Shown here piece by piece: positions 25,528-34,009 of a stretch of DNA of 64,000 nt (position 1 is its first letter; each line of letters starts with the position of its first letter). The stretch is from Halobacillus sp. Marseille-P3879 (GTDB lineage: Bacteria > Bacillota > Bacilli > Bacillales > Halobacillaceae), in assembly GCF_900240285.1 (NCBI RefSeq), contig NZ_OESS01000003.1, forward strand, positions 372,001 to 436,000, given 5' to 3'. The position numbers and the translations under genes were made by a program. The notes below the pieces were generated by a model. It did not search any database. It saw only the letters and a program-made list of their open reading frames with translations, and was not told the origin of the DNA.

Positions 25528-26145
25528 ATGGGATTGCTAAATAAATTTTCTCAACAATTCAGGCTTCCGTCGGGAGTATTGGGAGAAGCAGCTGGCTATT
25601 TGATGGCAGCTACGACAAAAGGAAGAAACCAATGGACCATTTCTCAGTTAGACATAAAGCCGGAAGATATCCTTTTAGAAATTGGTTATGGACCTGGAGT
25701 TGGAATAAAGGAGTGCAGTGCCCTAATTGAAAGTGGAAAAATAGAAGGAATTGATATTTCAACCACAATGAAGAAGCAGGCAGAGCGAAAGAATAAGCAG
25801 TTTATCAAACAAGGCAAAGTAAAGCTCCTTTCAGGGACAGTAAACGATCTACCGTCAGAAGAGAATACCTATGATAAAATTTTCTCCGTAAATTCCGTTA
25901 TGTTCTGGGAGGATCAAGCAGAGGCTTTCAATAAGCTGTATACTCTTTTGAACGAAGGCGGGAAAATAGCTGTCACCTATCAGCCGATGTTTAAAGGAGC
26001 CAAAGAAAAAGACGCTGTTCATTACGGCGAAGAACTTCAAGGGATTATGAAATCGGCCGGGTTTAGAGATATCAGGACAGAATTAAAGCAATTTAAGCCT
26101 GTTGCGGCGATATGTGTGATTGGTTGTAAAGGTAGGGAAGGCTAA
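25528..26145 (+). CDS. Class I SAM-dependent methyltransferase
   Basis: The SAM-binding motif I is LLEIGYGPGVGI near residue 49, with motif II in IEGIDISTTMKKQA and the post-II block FSVNSVMFWED. The length (205) and order fit small UbiE/Methyltransf_11-type enzymes. The N terminus (LNKFSQQFRLPSGVLGEAAGYLMA) is the pattern seen in Bacillus small-molecule methyltransferases. The substrate is unknown; pairing with a MarR regulator suggests detoxification of a small compound. Confidence 0.85.
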   Translation: MGLLNKFSQQFRLPSGVLGEAAGYLMAATTKGRNQWTISQLDIKPEDILLEIGYGPGVGIKECSALIESGKIEGIDISTTMKKQAERKNKQFIKQGKVKLLSGTVNDLPSEENTYDKIFSVNSVMFWEDQAEAFNKLYTLLNEGGKIAVTYQPMFKGAKEKDAVHYGEELQGIMKSAGFRDIRTELKQFKPVAAICVIGCKGREG

Positions 26146-26211
26146 GCATAAAAAACAAACGGTGATGTTAATTCTGTTATTCTAGTAACAAAGAAAGGAG
26201 ACAGTAAATAA

Positions 26212-26835
26212 ATGGTGGCTCACAAAATTGTTATGATTGGCGATAGTATTACAGATTCCAACAGATTGGAAGACCCAGAAGGAATGGGAGGAGGCTACGT
26301 ACGGTTACTGCGGGATTATTACATAACAGAGGACCCGGAAGCCAGGGTCGAGTTCGTGAATAAAGGGGTGTCGGCGAATCGAATCACTGATCTTGAAGAA
26401 AGATGGCAGCGGGACGTGATGGATGAGAAGCCGGAGTGGGTTTCAATATCGATTGGAATTAATGACGTTTGGCGTCAGCTGGACAACCAGGAGATGGACC
26501 AGGTGCTCCCGGATCGCTTTCTATCAATCTATCGCAGACTCCTGAACTGGACGAGCGAAGAAACGGGAAGCAATCTTATTCTCATGCAGCCCACGATTAT
26601 TGAAGAAGAGGTGTTCTCTCGAGGCAATCAAATGTTAAAAAGCTATGTTGAAATTGTCAATCAGCTGGCGGGAGAGTTCGACGCAATTCTAGTACCTGCT
26701 CACGAAGCATTTCTTAAACATTTAAAGAAAAATTCAAAATCTAACTTAACGACAGATGGAGTTCATATGACGTCGACCGGGAATATGCTGATGGCGAAGA
26801 CCTGGATACGGGCAGTTGAGAGGTCGATCATTTAA
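26212..26835 (+). CDS. SGNH/GDSL-family esterase
   Basis: All SGNH blocks are visible: Ser12 in MIGDSITDSNR, Gly52 in NKGVSANR, Asn84 in SIGINDVW, and Asp182/His185 in DGVHMTSTGN. At 207 residues it is a single-domain cytoplasmic enzyme without a signal peptide. Such proteins deacetylate sugars or hydrolyse simple esters. It stands alone, preceded by AAAGGAGA, so the substrate is unknown. The closely packed sugar loci make an acetylated oligosaccharide a reasonable guess. Confidence 0.88.
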   Translation: MVAHKIVMIGDSITDSNRLEDPEGMGGGYVRLLRDYYITEDPEARVEFVNKGVSANRITDLEERWQRDVMDEKPEWVSISIGINDVWRQLDNQEMDQVLPDRFLSIYRRLLNWTSEETGSNLILMQPTIIEEEVFSRGNQMLKSYVEIVNQLAGEFDAILVPAHEAFLKHLKKNSKSNLTTDGVHMTSTGNMLMAKTWIRAVERSII

Positions 26836-26887
26836 TTCTATTAAATACTCTCTTGTAAATTTATTGTATACGACGCACAAAACTAAG

Positions 26888-27541
26888 TCATTCCCTAAAC
26901 CTTTCTTCTTCACTCTCCATAAAAATATTAATTTTAATTTTGCTTTCTGGATTTCCTTTTTGGAATTTGTCATAATCAGTCTTTCCTTGGACCTTATGCG
27001 TATTCCCCTGCTGAATCGCTTTGTATCTCCACCACAAGAATTTAAGATAGGTAGGGTGTAACATCCATAATTGCTTAGCTGGTTGGACAAATCTTAGATG
27101 ATCATCTATGTTAGGTGCTGCTTCTCCTTCTGTTACTCCATTTGAAGTATATTTTTTGCCGAAATAATCCACATACACGAGCAGAAATTCTGCATTTTCA
27201 TCCCAGTCAGGTCCTTTACTAACGGTGAATTCTATTACTTCCTCAGAATTAATTTCTCTAATTGGTTCGGAGAGGTAATAGTTTATTCTAGTATCCTTCC
27301 CTTTTTCTCGTAGTAATAGAAAAGAGTCAATGCACACTCCATTTCCTATATTTTTTACTGTGATTGTAAAAGTGTTCTTCTTCTCCCCGTTTGATATACG
27401 ATACTTTCTGTTCTGTATCGCAATAATTGGCGCATGACTTGCTCTGTAATTAAGCCTGGATAACATAAAGGTAATGATGGAGACAATTAGGAGTAATAAA
27501 CTGATGACTTCAGATGTACTTAAAGAAAAATCTAAATTCAT
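26888..27541 (-). CDS. Hypothetical membrane-anchored protein
   Basis: An unrecognised protein of 217 residues. A single membrane segment (VISLLLLIVSIITFMLS) near residues 11-27 is followed by a mainly beta domain with NTFTITVKNIGNGVCIDSF, which resembles the Ig-like 'non-identical conserved' domains of phage or membrane accessory proteins. A longer frame exists upstream, but TAGGAGG-type sequence (complement of 27551-27556) in front of the ATG at 27541 decides the start. The gene is visibly more AT-rich than its neighbours, is on the opposite strand, and is flanked by a repeat, which suggests later acquisition. Confidence 0.6.
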   Translation of the reverse strand: MNLDFSLSTSEVISLLLLIVSIITFMLSRLNYRASHAPIIAIQNRKYRISNGEKKNTFTITVKNIGNGVCIDSFLLLREKGKDTRINYYLSEPIREINSEEVIEFTVSKGPDWDENAEFLLVYVDYFGKKYTSNGVTEGEAAPNIDDHLRFVQPAKQLWMLHPTYLKFLWWRYKAIQQGNTHKVQGKTDYDKFQKGNPESKIKINIFMESEEERFRE

Positions 27542-27709
27542 CTTAACTAACCTCCTCATTTTTCTATTTATTGAAACACTTCTACAGCGTTTATTAAAAC
27601 CCTTTAAAAACATATAGTGTGATAAGATTGATCAAATTCAAAGAAGCTGAGACATAAGTCCAGCAATGAACGACAATAAAAATGGAATTATATAAACTCA
27701 GCTCATTAG

Positions 27710-27802
27710 CGTAGTCAAAATGCCTAGACTCCTCTGGGTACAGCACGAGTCCGAGGAAGCTTAGGCCGTCCCCGCGAAAAAGCGAAGTGTTTTGACGGAG
27801 CG
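27710..27802. repeat. Structured intergenic repeat element of Bacillaceae type
   Basis: The element is bounded by GTCAAAA (27714-27720) and TTTTGAC (27790-27796), and carries the blocks AGACTCCT, CAGCACGAGTCCGAG, CTTAGGCCGTCCCCGCG and AGCGAAGTGTTTTGAC. Very similar GC-rich 'ACTCCTGCGGG...GCGAAG' elements are scattered through intergenic regions of Bacillus relatives (recalled, not searched). Only one copy occurs in this window. It fills most of a 373-bp gap between two minus-strand genes; nothing else was seen there apart from the adjacent terminator. Confidence 0.5.
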
Positions 27803-27828
27803 ATGTTAAAAATCTTTTCTTGGCAATA

Positions 27829-27868
27829 AATAATCCGAACTGATTTCAACAAAATCGTTCGGATTATT
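27829..27868. terminator. Hairpin terminator downstream of the pyruvyl transferase-like gene
   Basis: AATAATCCGAAC (27829-27840) pairs perfectly over 12 bp with GTTCGGATTATT (27857-27868). It lies 46 bp beyond the 3' end of the minus-strand gene that ends at 27915. On the plus strand it is followed by TTATG, on the minus strand by TTATTG. Confidence 0.72.
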
Positions 27869-27914
27869 TTATGCTTTATTCTTTTTTGTCCTAACCTTTT
27901 AATTCAATAAATAA

Positions 27915-29039
27915 TCAAGGAAGTTGTTCGAGTAAAGGACGCATTTTCTCCTTCCAGAGCTGGTCAATCTTTGCGAGCGATTCCACTGTAACTGGATATC
28001 CCGATTCCTGCTCTTTTCTAAACATTTGAACCGCTTTACTAATAGGAGGCGTATTCTGCTTTTCCTTTACCATTTCCTCTTTTGTAAATGTAATTTGCTC
28101 TTTTGCTTTCTGCCGTGTGGTTTTAGAAGCGGCTGAGTAACCGAGTCCGTTTAATGTTAATAGATATCCCATTCCGCGTCCATCTTCGGCGATCAGTAGG
28201 CTTGGTTTTCTATTGCGCAGAAACCATATATGGGCGTGTAAGCGAAAGCCGATATGCACATCGATCGTTTCATAAAAGCTGAGATTCCTGGCTCCTCCTG
28301 ATAAGTCCATGATCATAAAGTGATTGTGATTCCAATTTGAATTCACGATATTGGAAAATTCACCATAGTATCCATGCACCGTTAAGTAGATCGGACAGGA
28401 GTAGGTCTTCTTTAGTTCAAGGGCCAGTTGATAGGTGGCTTCCCAGTGCTGCTGATTATGAGGCAGGGATACAGCGATGCTTTTGATCACTTTAGGCAGC
28501 TTTGCCTTTCTGCCGATCTTATTAACATCAAACAATGCACAGTCTCCTGTGGTTCCTTTGCACTGGATGCCGTTGTTTTTCAATAAGATCTCCGTTGTTA
28601 GATCTCTACACGAAATCCACCCTTTTGCTGCTGTGCCGGGTTGCCCGAAGTGGTAAAGAAGCTGAGCTTTGTCCTTCTGATCGAGCGTCTGATGTTTTGC
28701 CTGCTTAATAATGCCGGGATAGCTTCCCCAGCCTGCACCGATTGCAAATACAGGAATATTGTGATTCCTTGCTTTGTCTAAGAGGAGGGGTCTTTTCAAA
28801 GGGAAGATCGTTTGATCCTGCCGTTCTACGCTGGGACGTAATGCGGGAGCCAGGACGGCTTTATATTGATGCATATCGGTTAAGTCAGCTAATTGATTAT
28901 CCCTGTAGCTGAACACGTCATAAGTAATTTCTTCCCCTTTTAGTTTCTTAAGCATATCGATAAGACTTTTGTTTATTAAATCGTCTCCTGAATTTCTTGA
29001 ACCTGTTTTTGCATGAGAAGATAGAATTAAGTAAGACAT
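27915..29039 (-). CDS. Polysaccharide pyruvyl transferase-family protein
   Basis: Family PF04230 features are visible: the N-terminal SSHAKTGSRNSGDDLINKSL (a glycan-transferase-like NxGD loop), PVFAIGAGWGSY, ISCRDLTTEILLKNNGI, GDCALFD and GFRLHAHIWFLRNRKPSLLIAEDGRGMG. Members such as CsaB add ketal-pyruvate to cell-wall sugars. The start at 29039 is set by AGGAGGGAG immediately upstream; a longer frame to 29075 lacks one. It reads away from the large glycan locus that begins on the other side of the promoter region. A cell-envelope role is likely, but the acceptor is unknown. Confidence 0.82.
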   Translation of the reverse strand: MSYLILSSHAKTGSRNSGDDLINKSLIDMLKKLKGEEITYDVFSYRDNQLADLTDMHQYKAVLAPALRPSVERQDQTIFPLKRPLLLDKARNHNIPVFAIGAGWGSYPGIIKQAKHQTLDQKDKAQLLYHFGQPGTAAKGWISCRDLTTEILLKNNGIQCKGTTGDCALFDVNKIGRKAKLPKVIKSIAVSLPHNQQHWEATYQLALELKKTYSCPIYLTVHGYYGEFSNIVNSNWNHNHFMIMDLSGGARNLSFYETIDVHIGFRLHAHIWFLRNRKPSLLIAEDGRGMGYLLTLNGLGYSAASKTTRQKAKEQITFTKEEMVKEKQNTPPISKAVQMFRKEQESGYPVTVESLAKIDQLWKEKMRPLLEQLP

Positions 29040-29163
29040 CGACTCCCTCCTGAATTCATAGTACATTGTTATCATTTTATGCGGAGGGTCGCCTCTTAAG
29101 AATAAAAGGATCCTCAGAATTATGGTTTACAAACTACATTTTTTAAAATTTCAGAAAAATATA

Positions 29164-29210
29164 TTGTAATCGCTTTCACACTTCGTTATAATTTTATTGA
29201 AACGTTTCAA
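29164..29210 (+). promoter_or_regulatory. LacI promoter with cre-like box and TTGAAACGTTTCAA operator
   Basis: TTGTAA (29164-29169), 17 bp and TATAAT (29187-29192) form a strong promoter. TGTAATCGCTTTCA (29165-29178) is a cre box with one mismatch covering the -35 region. TTGAAACGTTTCAA (29197-29210) is a perfect palindrome at the expected transcription start. The arrangement predicts autorepression by the LacI protein plus catabolite repression. Confidence 0.82.
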
Positions 29211-29257
29211 CCAGAAAGAAAAATTGGCGCCGTTAAGGTAAGAGAAGAGGAAAAAGC

Positions 29258-30226
29258 TTGGCTACGTTAAAGGATGTTGCAAAGAAAGCGAATGTGAGTG
29301 TGGCGACTGCCTCTTATGTTATGAATGGCAGTGAGCTGATCACGAAACCGACGAAGGACAAAGTGATGCTGGCAGCTAAAGAGCTTGGATACCGACCGAA
29401 TGGAAATGCAAAGAATTTAAAGAAAAACAAAAGTAATATCATTGGGTTTTTCTTAAGTGGCTTTACAGGTCCGTTCTTCAATGAGCTGCTGGAAGGAATT
29501 CAGCGTACGGTGATCAAGAGAGGGTATGAGATGGTAGTATGTGCCTCGGATCATAAGCATCGTCTGCTGCTTGAGCAATATGTGGACGGGGCGATTATTC
29601 TTAACTACCACATTGGTGACGAGTTATTAGACAGCCTGGCAAATGATAAGTTTCCGATTGTTGTGCTGGATAGAGAGTTAGAGAATCCGCATATTAATCA
29701 AATATTACTGCCAAATAAGCTTGGTATGGAGCAGGCGGTTAACCATCTCGTCGATCAGGGTCATCAGCGTATCGGCTTTATTGCTGGGTCAATTGAATCC
29801 TTTGATGGGGAGAGTCGGCTAGAAGGTTTTAAAGAGTCTCTGGCAGAGAAAGGTCTGACGTTATATGATGGTGACTTGATCAGGGCTGACTTTACTGAAA
29901 TCAGCGGCCTGCTCAGCATGAATAAGTTTCTGGAGGAGAACTCGGACTATCCGACGGCTTTTGTGTCAGCCAACGATGAAATGGCGATGGGAGCAATTAA
30001 GGCCATTCAGCAAAAAGGACGAAAGGTGCCCGAAGATATAGCGCTGGTCGGTTTTGATGATATTGATTTAGCTCGTTATGCTCAGCCATCCCTAACAACC
30101 ATTCGCGTTCAAAAAAAACAATGGGGGCAGACGGCCGCTGAAACCCTTTTTGACATGCTGGAGAATAAAGAGGAGTTTAAAGAGGCGGAAATTCCGATTG
30201 AATTTATTCACCGGCACTCAAGCTAA
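29258..30226 (+). CDS. LacI-family repressor of the large glycan locus
   Basis: The N-terminal headpiece ATLKDVAKKANVSVATASYVMNG-type sequence (blocks LKDVAKKANVS and VATASYVMN) and the hinge with GYRPNGNAKNLKK are followed by a periplasmic-binding-like domain (IIGFFLSGF, LLEGIQRTVIKRGYEMVV, DQGHQRIGFIAGS, FVSANDEMAMGAIKAI, LVGFDDIDLARYAQPSLTTI). It begins with TTG after a GAAGAGG sequence. The ligand is presumably an oligosaccharide or sugar phosphate from the locus. A shared operator indicates that it also controls the phosphorylase gene about 16 kb downstream. Confidence 0.92.
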   Translation: MATLKDVAKKANVSVATASYVMNGSELITKPTKDKVMLAAKELGYRPNGNAKNLKKNKSNIIGFFLSGFTGPFFNELLEGIQRTVIKRGYEMVVCASDHKHRLLLEQYVDGAIILNYHIGDELLDSLANDKFPIVVLDRELENPHINQILLPNKLGMEQAVNHLVDQGHQRIGFIAGSIESFDGESRLEGFKESLAEKGLTLYDGDLIRADFTEISGLLSMNKFLEENSDYPTAFVSANDEMAMGAIKAIQQKGRKVPEDIALVGFDDIDLARYAQPSLTTIRVQKKQWGQTAAETLFDMLENKEEFKEAEIPIEFIHRHSS

Positions 30227-30264
30227 AGAGAGGTGTAATTATCGAAGTAAAAGATGAAAAATTA

Positions 30265-32565
30265 ATGATTAATGGAAAGGAAACGTGTGTATTTGGAGCT
30301 GAGCTTCATTACTTTCGGATTCCTAAAGAACAGTGGAGAACACGTATTCAACAGGTGAAGGAAGCCGGGATCAATATGATCAGTACTTATGTTCCATGGA
30401 CTTTTCATGAATATGAAGAAGGATTCATCGACTTAACGGGCGAGACGCGGGCAGAGCGTGATTTTCAAAGCTTTTTGCAGATCGTTTCTGAAGAAGAGAT
30501 GTATTGCCTCGTACGTCCTGGACCTTACGTCATGGCTGAAATTAAGGATCACGGAGTCCCGCCCTGGTTGATTGAACGTTATCCTGAAGCTCTGGCAAAG
30601 ACGGAGAAGGGAGCCAATCATCCAACCCGAGTGGTCAGTTACATGCACCCGACTTTTCTGGAAAAAGCGGAAAACTGGTATCACTCGGTCTGTAGAATCA
30701 TTGAGCCCTTCCAGATTGAGCACGGTGGTCCGGTGATCATGTTTCAGGTCGATAATGAAGTCGGAATGTTCCACTGGGTGACAAACGAAGGTGATTTTAA
30801 TGAAGTGACGAAGCAGCAATTTCAGACGTACTTAGAAGAAAATAAGATTGAGATTGATAACCCCTTTAATTACATGAAGGACAATCCAGGAGAGCATGAG
30901 GCAGAGATTCTCAAGCATGAATACTATTTATTTATGCGGGAGCATTACCGTGACTATCTGGAACATGTGAAGAAGATGGCCCGGCAAGGGGGGATTTCTA
31001 TTCCATTTATTATTAATATTCATGGCTTTCATACAATTGACTACTTAAAACGAGGAACGAGATATCCTATTGGAATTGGCCAGCTGATCGAAGCAGCAAA
31101 AATGGAGGATACGCTTGTAGCGGGAGACTATTACATCGGCAATATTGATTTTGATAACTATGTCGATATTGTTCTTGCGAATGCATTTACAAAAGCAATC
31201 CAGTCTCCGGAACAGCCATTGTTTTCTGCTGAATTCCAGGGCGGATCGGCCTCGGACAAGCCGAGACTGCAGCCGAGTACCTTCGATCTGACAACCCGGC
31301 TCTGCTTCGCGAATGGGATGAATGCGGTAAATTATTACATGTTTGCCGGAGGAGAGAATTATGAACAGATCGGTTTAAACGGGAGAAGACATGAATGGCA
31401 GGCACCATTATCTTCTTCAGGGGAAAAGAGGCCTCATTTTCACGTGATTCAGCATTTAGGTCACATGTACCGCACGTTTGAAAAACCGCTAATGAATGCG
31501 AAGCAGAAGACGCAGACATGCTTTGCTTTTTATCCGGATTACTACAAGACAGAGTATAGTAATCTCTTTTCTTCACCTTTAATTGAAACGTTTCAAAAAG
31601 AGCGTGATATGAACATATATAATGGTGTTGCCAAAGGGCTTCGTGTTAATCGAATCGTTTATGATAGTTTAAACATTCAAAATGGCGAACGTATCGATGT
31701 AGAAAAAGCACCGACACTGTGGATGTTTTCGATAGACTGGATGGACCCGAATGTTCAGCAAAAGTTGATCGATTATTTGGAGGGCGGAGGTAAGCTTGTT
31801 CTTTTTCCAACGATTCCAACAAAGGATTTGCTTGGCAGAGAATGTACCCTGCTAAAGGACTACATCGGCGTTAGCAGTAGGGGAAGAAAAGATGGGTTCG
31901 CGAAGGTAGGCAAGATTGACAGTGTCCAAACGAAATATATGGAAAGGTTTGAAGTGGAGGAAGGAGCGTTTGCCTGGTCAGAGGATGAATTACAAGAAGT
32001 CGCTGCGTTTGAGAAAAAACTGGGCCGGGGGAAGGTGGTTGTCTTTGGTATTGGCATGGAGCTGGATTTCGATTATAAATACGAGGTAATCCGGGAGCTT
32101 GCTGAAAGAACAGGCGTGGTGAGTGAATTTGCTGTTGAGCAGGAATTAGACGTTTCAGTTCGGGAGATTTCCGAGCAAAGCTATTTTGTTTTTCTTCACA
32201 ATCTGGATGAATATGAAAAAGAAACCGCCATTCAACGGAATAACGAGTTTCTATTCGGAGGAAATGCTGTGAGTGTCCCGGGCAGAAGCGGCCTTATGCT
32301 TCCGGTGAACATACAGCTTACTGATGAAGTAAAGATCGCTTATGCCACGGCAGAAGTATTTGATTTAACAGAATCGCCTGAAGCTTTGGAGGTAAAAGTG
32401 AAATTAAAACAGGCAGAAGACTGGATTGTTTTTGAAACGTTTAAATGGAGACCTGTAGAAACAACCGGGGTAAAAGTGAGCGAGGAAAAGGATGGGCGTT
32501 TTAAGGTTCATTTGCTTCCTACTTTAGAAAAAGAAGTGACAATTGAGTTTGTGAAATCAAGCTGA
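30265..32565 (+). CDS. GH35-like glycoside hydrolase, paralogue 1
   Basis: The catalytic barrel has GAELHYFRIP, STYVPWTFHEY and RPGPYVMAE. The presumed acid/base is Glu165 in QVDNEVGMF and the nucleophile Glu323 in SAEFQGG, positions that align with the paralogue at 48.5 kb. The rest (to 766 residues) is a glutamine-amidotransferase-like and beta-rich tail, longer than in classical GH35 beta-galactosidases. No signal peptide. The first ATG lacks a good ribosome binding site; homology with the paralogue extends nine codons further upstream, to an ATT codon at 30238 near AGAGGTG. GH35 includes beta-galactosidases and also a beta-1,2-glucan-active branch, so the linkage is open. Confidence 0.82.
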   Translation: MINGKETCVFGAELHYFRIPKEQWRTRIQQVKEAGINMISTYVPWTFHEYEEGFIDLTGETRAERDFQSFLQIVSEEEMYCLVRPGPYVMAEIKDHGVPPWLIERYPEALAKTEKGANHPTRVVSYMHPTFLEKAENWYHSVCRIIEPFQIEHGGPVIMFQVDNEVGMFHWVTNEGDFNEVTKQQFQTYLEENKIEIDNPFNYMKDNPGEHEAEILKHEYYLFMREHYRDYLEHVKKMARQGGISIPFIINIHGFHTIDYLKRGTRYPIGIGQLIEAAKMEDTLVAGDYYIGNIDFDNYVDIVLANAFTKAIQSPEQPLFSAEFQGGSASDKPRLQPSTFDLTTRLCFANGMNAVNYYMFAGGENYEQIGLNGRRHEWQAPLSSSGEKRPHFHVIQHLGHMYRTFEKPLMNAKQKTQTCFAFYPDYYKTEYSNLFSSPLIETFQKERDMNIYNGVAKGLRVNRIVYDSLNIQNGERIDVEKAPTLWMFSIDWMDPNVQQKLIDYLEGGGKLVLFPTIPTKDLLGRECTLLKDYIGVSSRGRKDGFAKVGKIDSVQTKYMERFEVEEGAFAWSEDELQEVAAFEKKLGRGKVVVFGIGMELDFDYKYEVIRELAERTGVVSEFAVEQELDVSVREISEQSYFVFLHNLDEYEKETAIQRNNEFLFGGNAVSVPGRSGLMLPVNIQLTDEVKIAYATAEVFDLTESPEALEVKVKLKQAEDWIVFETFKWRPVETTGVKVSEEKDGRFKVHLLPTLEKEVTIEFVKSS
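31583..31596. promoter_or_regulatory. Third copy of TTGAAACGTTTCAA, inside the GH35-like gene
   Basis: The same 14-bp perfect palindrome as at the lacI promoter and before the phosphorylase gene. An internal copy 2.4 kb from the promoter copy could act as an auxiliary operator for DNA looping or as a roadblock. A degenerate copy (TTGAAACGTTTAAA) also occurs at 32432. Confidence 0.6.
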
Positions 32566-32598
32566 TGGTTTACTAAAAAAATAGAAGAGGTGGATGAA

Positions 32599-33975
32599 AT
32601 GAAAAAATGGTTTTCTATTGTGGCGTTGTTTACTATCTTTACCATTCTGGCTGCGTGCTCTGACGATTCTTCATCAGATGGAGAAGGCGATTCAGGCGGT
32701 AGTGAAGACGGCGACAAAGTAACAATCAGCATTGCCAGCTGGGCTTTTGGATCTGAAGGGGAAACGAACCTCAACCGTTTGATGGTGGATGCATTTATGG
32801 AGGAGAACCCAGATATCAATGTGGAGATTGACGAATCAATCAGTGATCCCTGGGAAGAATCTCTAGCTTCTGCTGCGAGTGCCGGGGAGATGCCGGATGT
32901 TTTTTCTGTCTCTCATGTGCCCACGGGGATGGCAAATGACTGGATGATGGAGGTCAGTGAATTTGTTGGCGAAGACGAAGAGTATGAAATGCTGCCTGAT
33001 GCTGTAAAAGAAGCGGTTACTTACGACGACAGCATTTATGCTGTTCCTTCTTCACAGAATATTCTTGGATACTTCGTCAATCAAGACTTATATGAAGAGG
33101 CAAACCTGGATGTACCCTCAATAGGTATGAGCATTGATGAATTTGAAACCGCTGTCAGTGATATTACCAATGTTAATCAAGGCGTAATAGGGCTGAATGA
33201 AGCCAACGCGATTCCTGAATGGTATCCGGCTGCTGCTAGTGAAGATTTGGGCTGGTATACGTTTAACGACGGTTTTCACTTAGATAGTAATGAATTTATC
33301 GCCGGTGTTGATCTTGCCAATAACATCAACACAAACGGATATGCTTATGCGACGCTGTCAGAAGATGAAATGGCTAACTTCAACGGTGAAGACGCCAATG
33401 AAGTATGGATGAACAGTGAAATTGGCATGAGATGGGATGGGACATGGGCGATCGAAGCCTACGAGCAAAATGCGGACTTTGAATGGGATTTTGTCGGTAT
33501 CCCTGGAGACAGAACCGTAATTACACACGATTTCTATGGGATCTCAAGCTCTACTGAGCATCCTGAAGAAGCATATAAGCTAGCGAAATGGATGGGCTTC
33601 GGTAAGGAAGGGTACATGAAACGCATGGAACTTGCTGATGAGGAAGAAGAAGTAGGCTTATCTGGTGTACCGCTGATTACGGATGAAGAAGTACTAGACG
33701 AATACTTTGAAAGAGTAGACGTGCCGGGTCTAGAAGAAGCTTACGACAATATTGAGAATGCTGTAATCGAGCCGTTTAAGACTACTCCGGGCTATGGACA
33801 AGCTCGCTGGGAAGCCCCGACCGGCGTAGAGGTGGGCGATGAATCCAACGCGACCATGGGTGCATTAATTGATGCCAGCGTCTCAGGTCAGGTAAATATT
33901 GAGGACTACGCAAGTCAAATTAATGATTTAGCGAATCAGAAATATGAAGAAGAGCTAGAGACGATCGGTGAATAA
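32599..33975 (+). CDS. ABC importer substrate-binding lipoprotein (family 1), glycan locus
   Basis: The signal peptide ends in the lipobox LAAC (Cys20-21 region), followed by a Ser/Asp/Gly-rich linker. The mature domain has binding-protein landmarks: ISIASWAFGSEGE, GEMPDVFSVSHVP, DSIYAVPSSQNILGYFVNQDLYEE-type blocks, GMRWDGTWAIEAYEQ and GISSSTEHPEEAYKLAKWMG. AGAGGTGG five bases before the ATG chosen decides against an in-frame GTG nine bases upstream. It is the conventional binding protein of the locus; a second, much larger one follows. Confidence 0.92.
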   Translation: MKKWFSIVALFTIFTILAACSDDSSSDGEGDSGGSEDGDKVTISIASWAFGSEGETNLNRLMVDAFMEENPDINVEIDESISDPWEESLASAASAGEMPDVFSVSHVPTGMANDWMMEVSEFVGEDEEYEMLPDAVKEAVTYDDSIYAVPSSQNILGYFVNQDLYEEANLDVPSIGMSIDEFETAVSDITNVNQGVIGLNEANAIPEWYPAAASEDLGWYTFNDGFHLDSNEFIAGVDLANNINTNGYAYATLSEDEMANFNGEDANEVWMNSEIGMRWDGTWAIEAYEQNADFEWDFVGIPGDRTVITHDFYGISSSTEHPEEAYKLAKWMGFGKEGYMKRMELADEEEEVGLSGVPLITDEEVLDEYFERVDVPGLEEAYDNIENAVIEPFKTTPGYGQARWEAPTGVEVGDESNATMGALIDASVSGQVNIEDYASQINDLANQKYEEELETIGE

Positions 33976-34009
33976 AACGTTTATGGAAATAAGTTGAGGA
34001 GGTAACATC

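Noticed and set aside
33971-33985. ATAAAACGTTTATG as a fourth LacI operator between the two binding-protein genes
   Set aside because: It matches only about nine of 14 operator positions, mostly the AAACGTTT core, and overlaps a stop codon.
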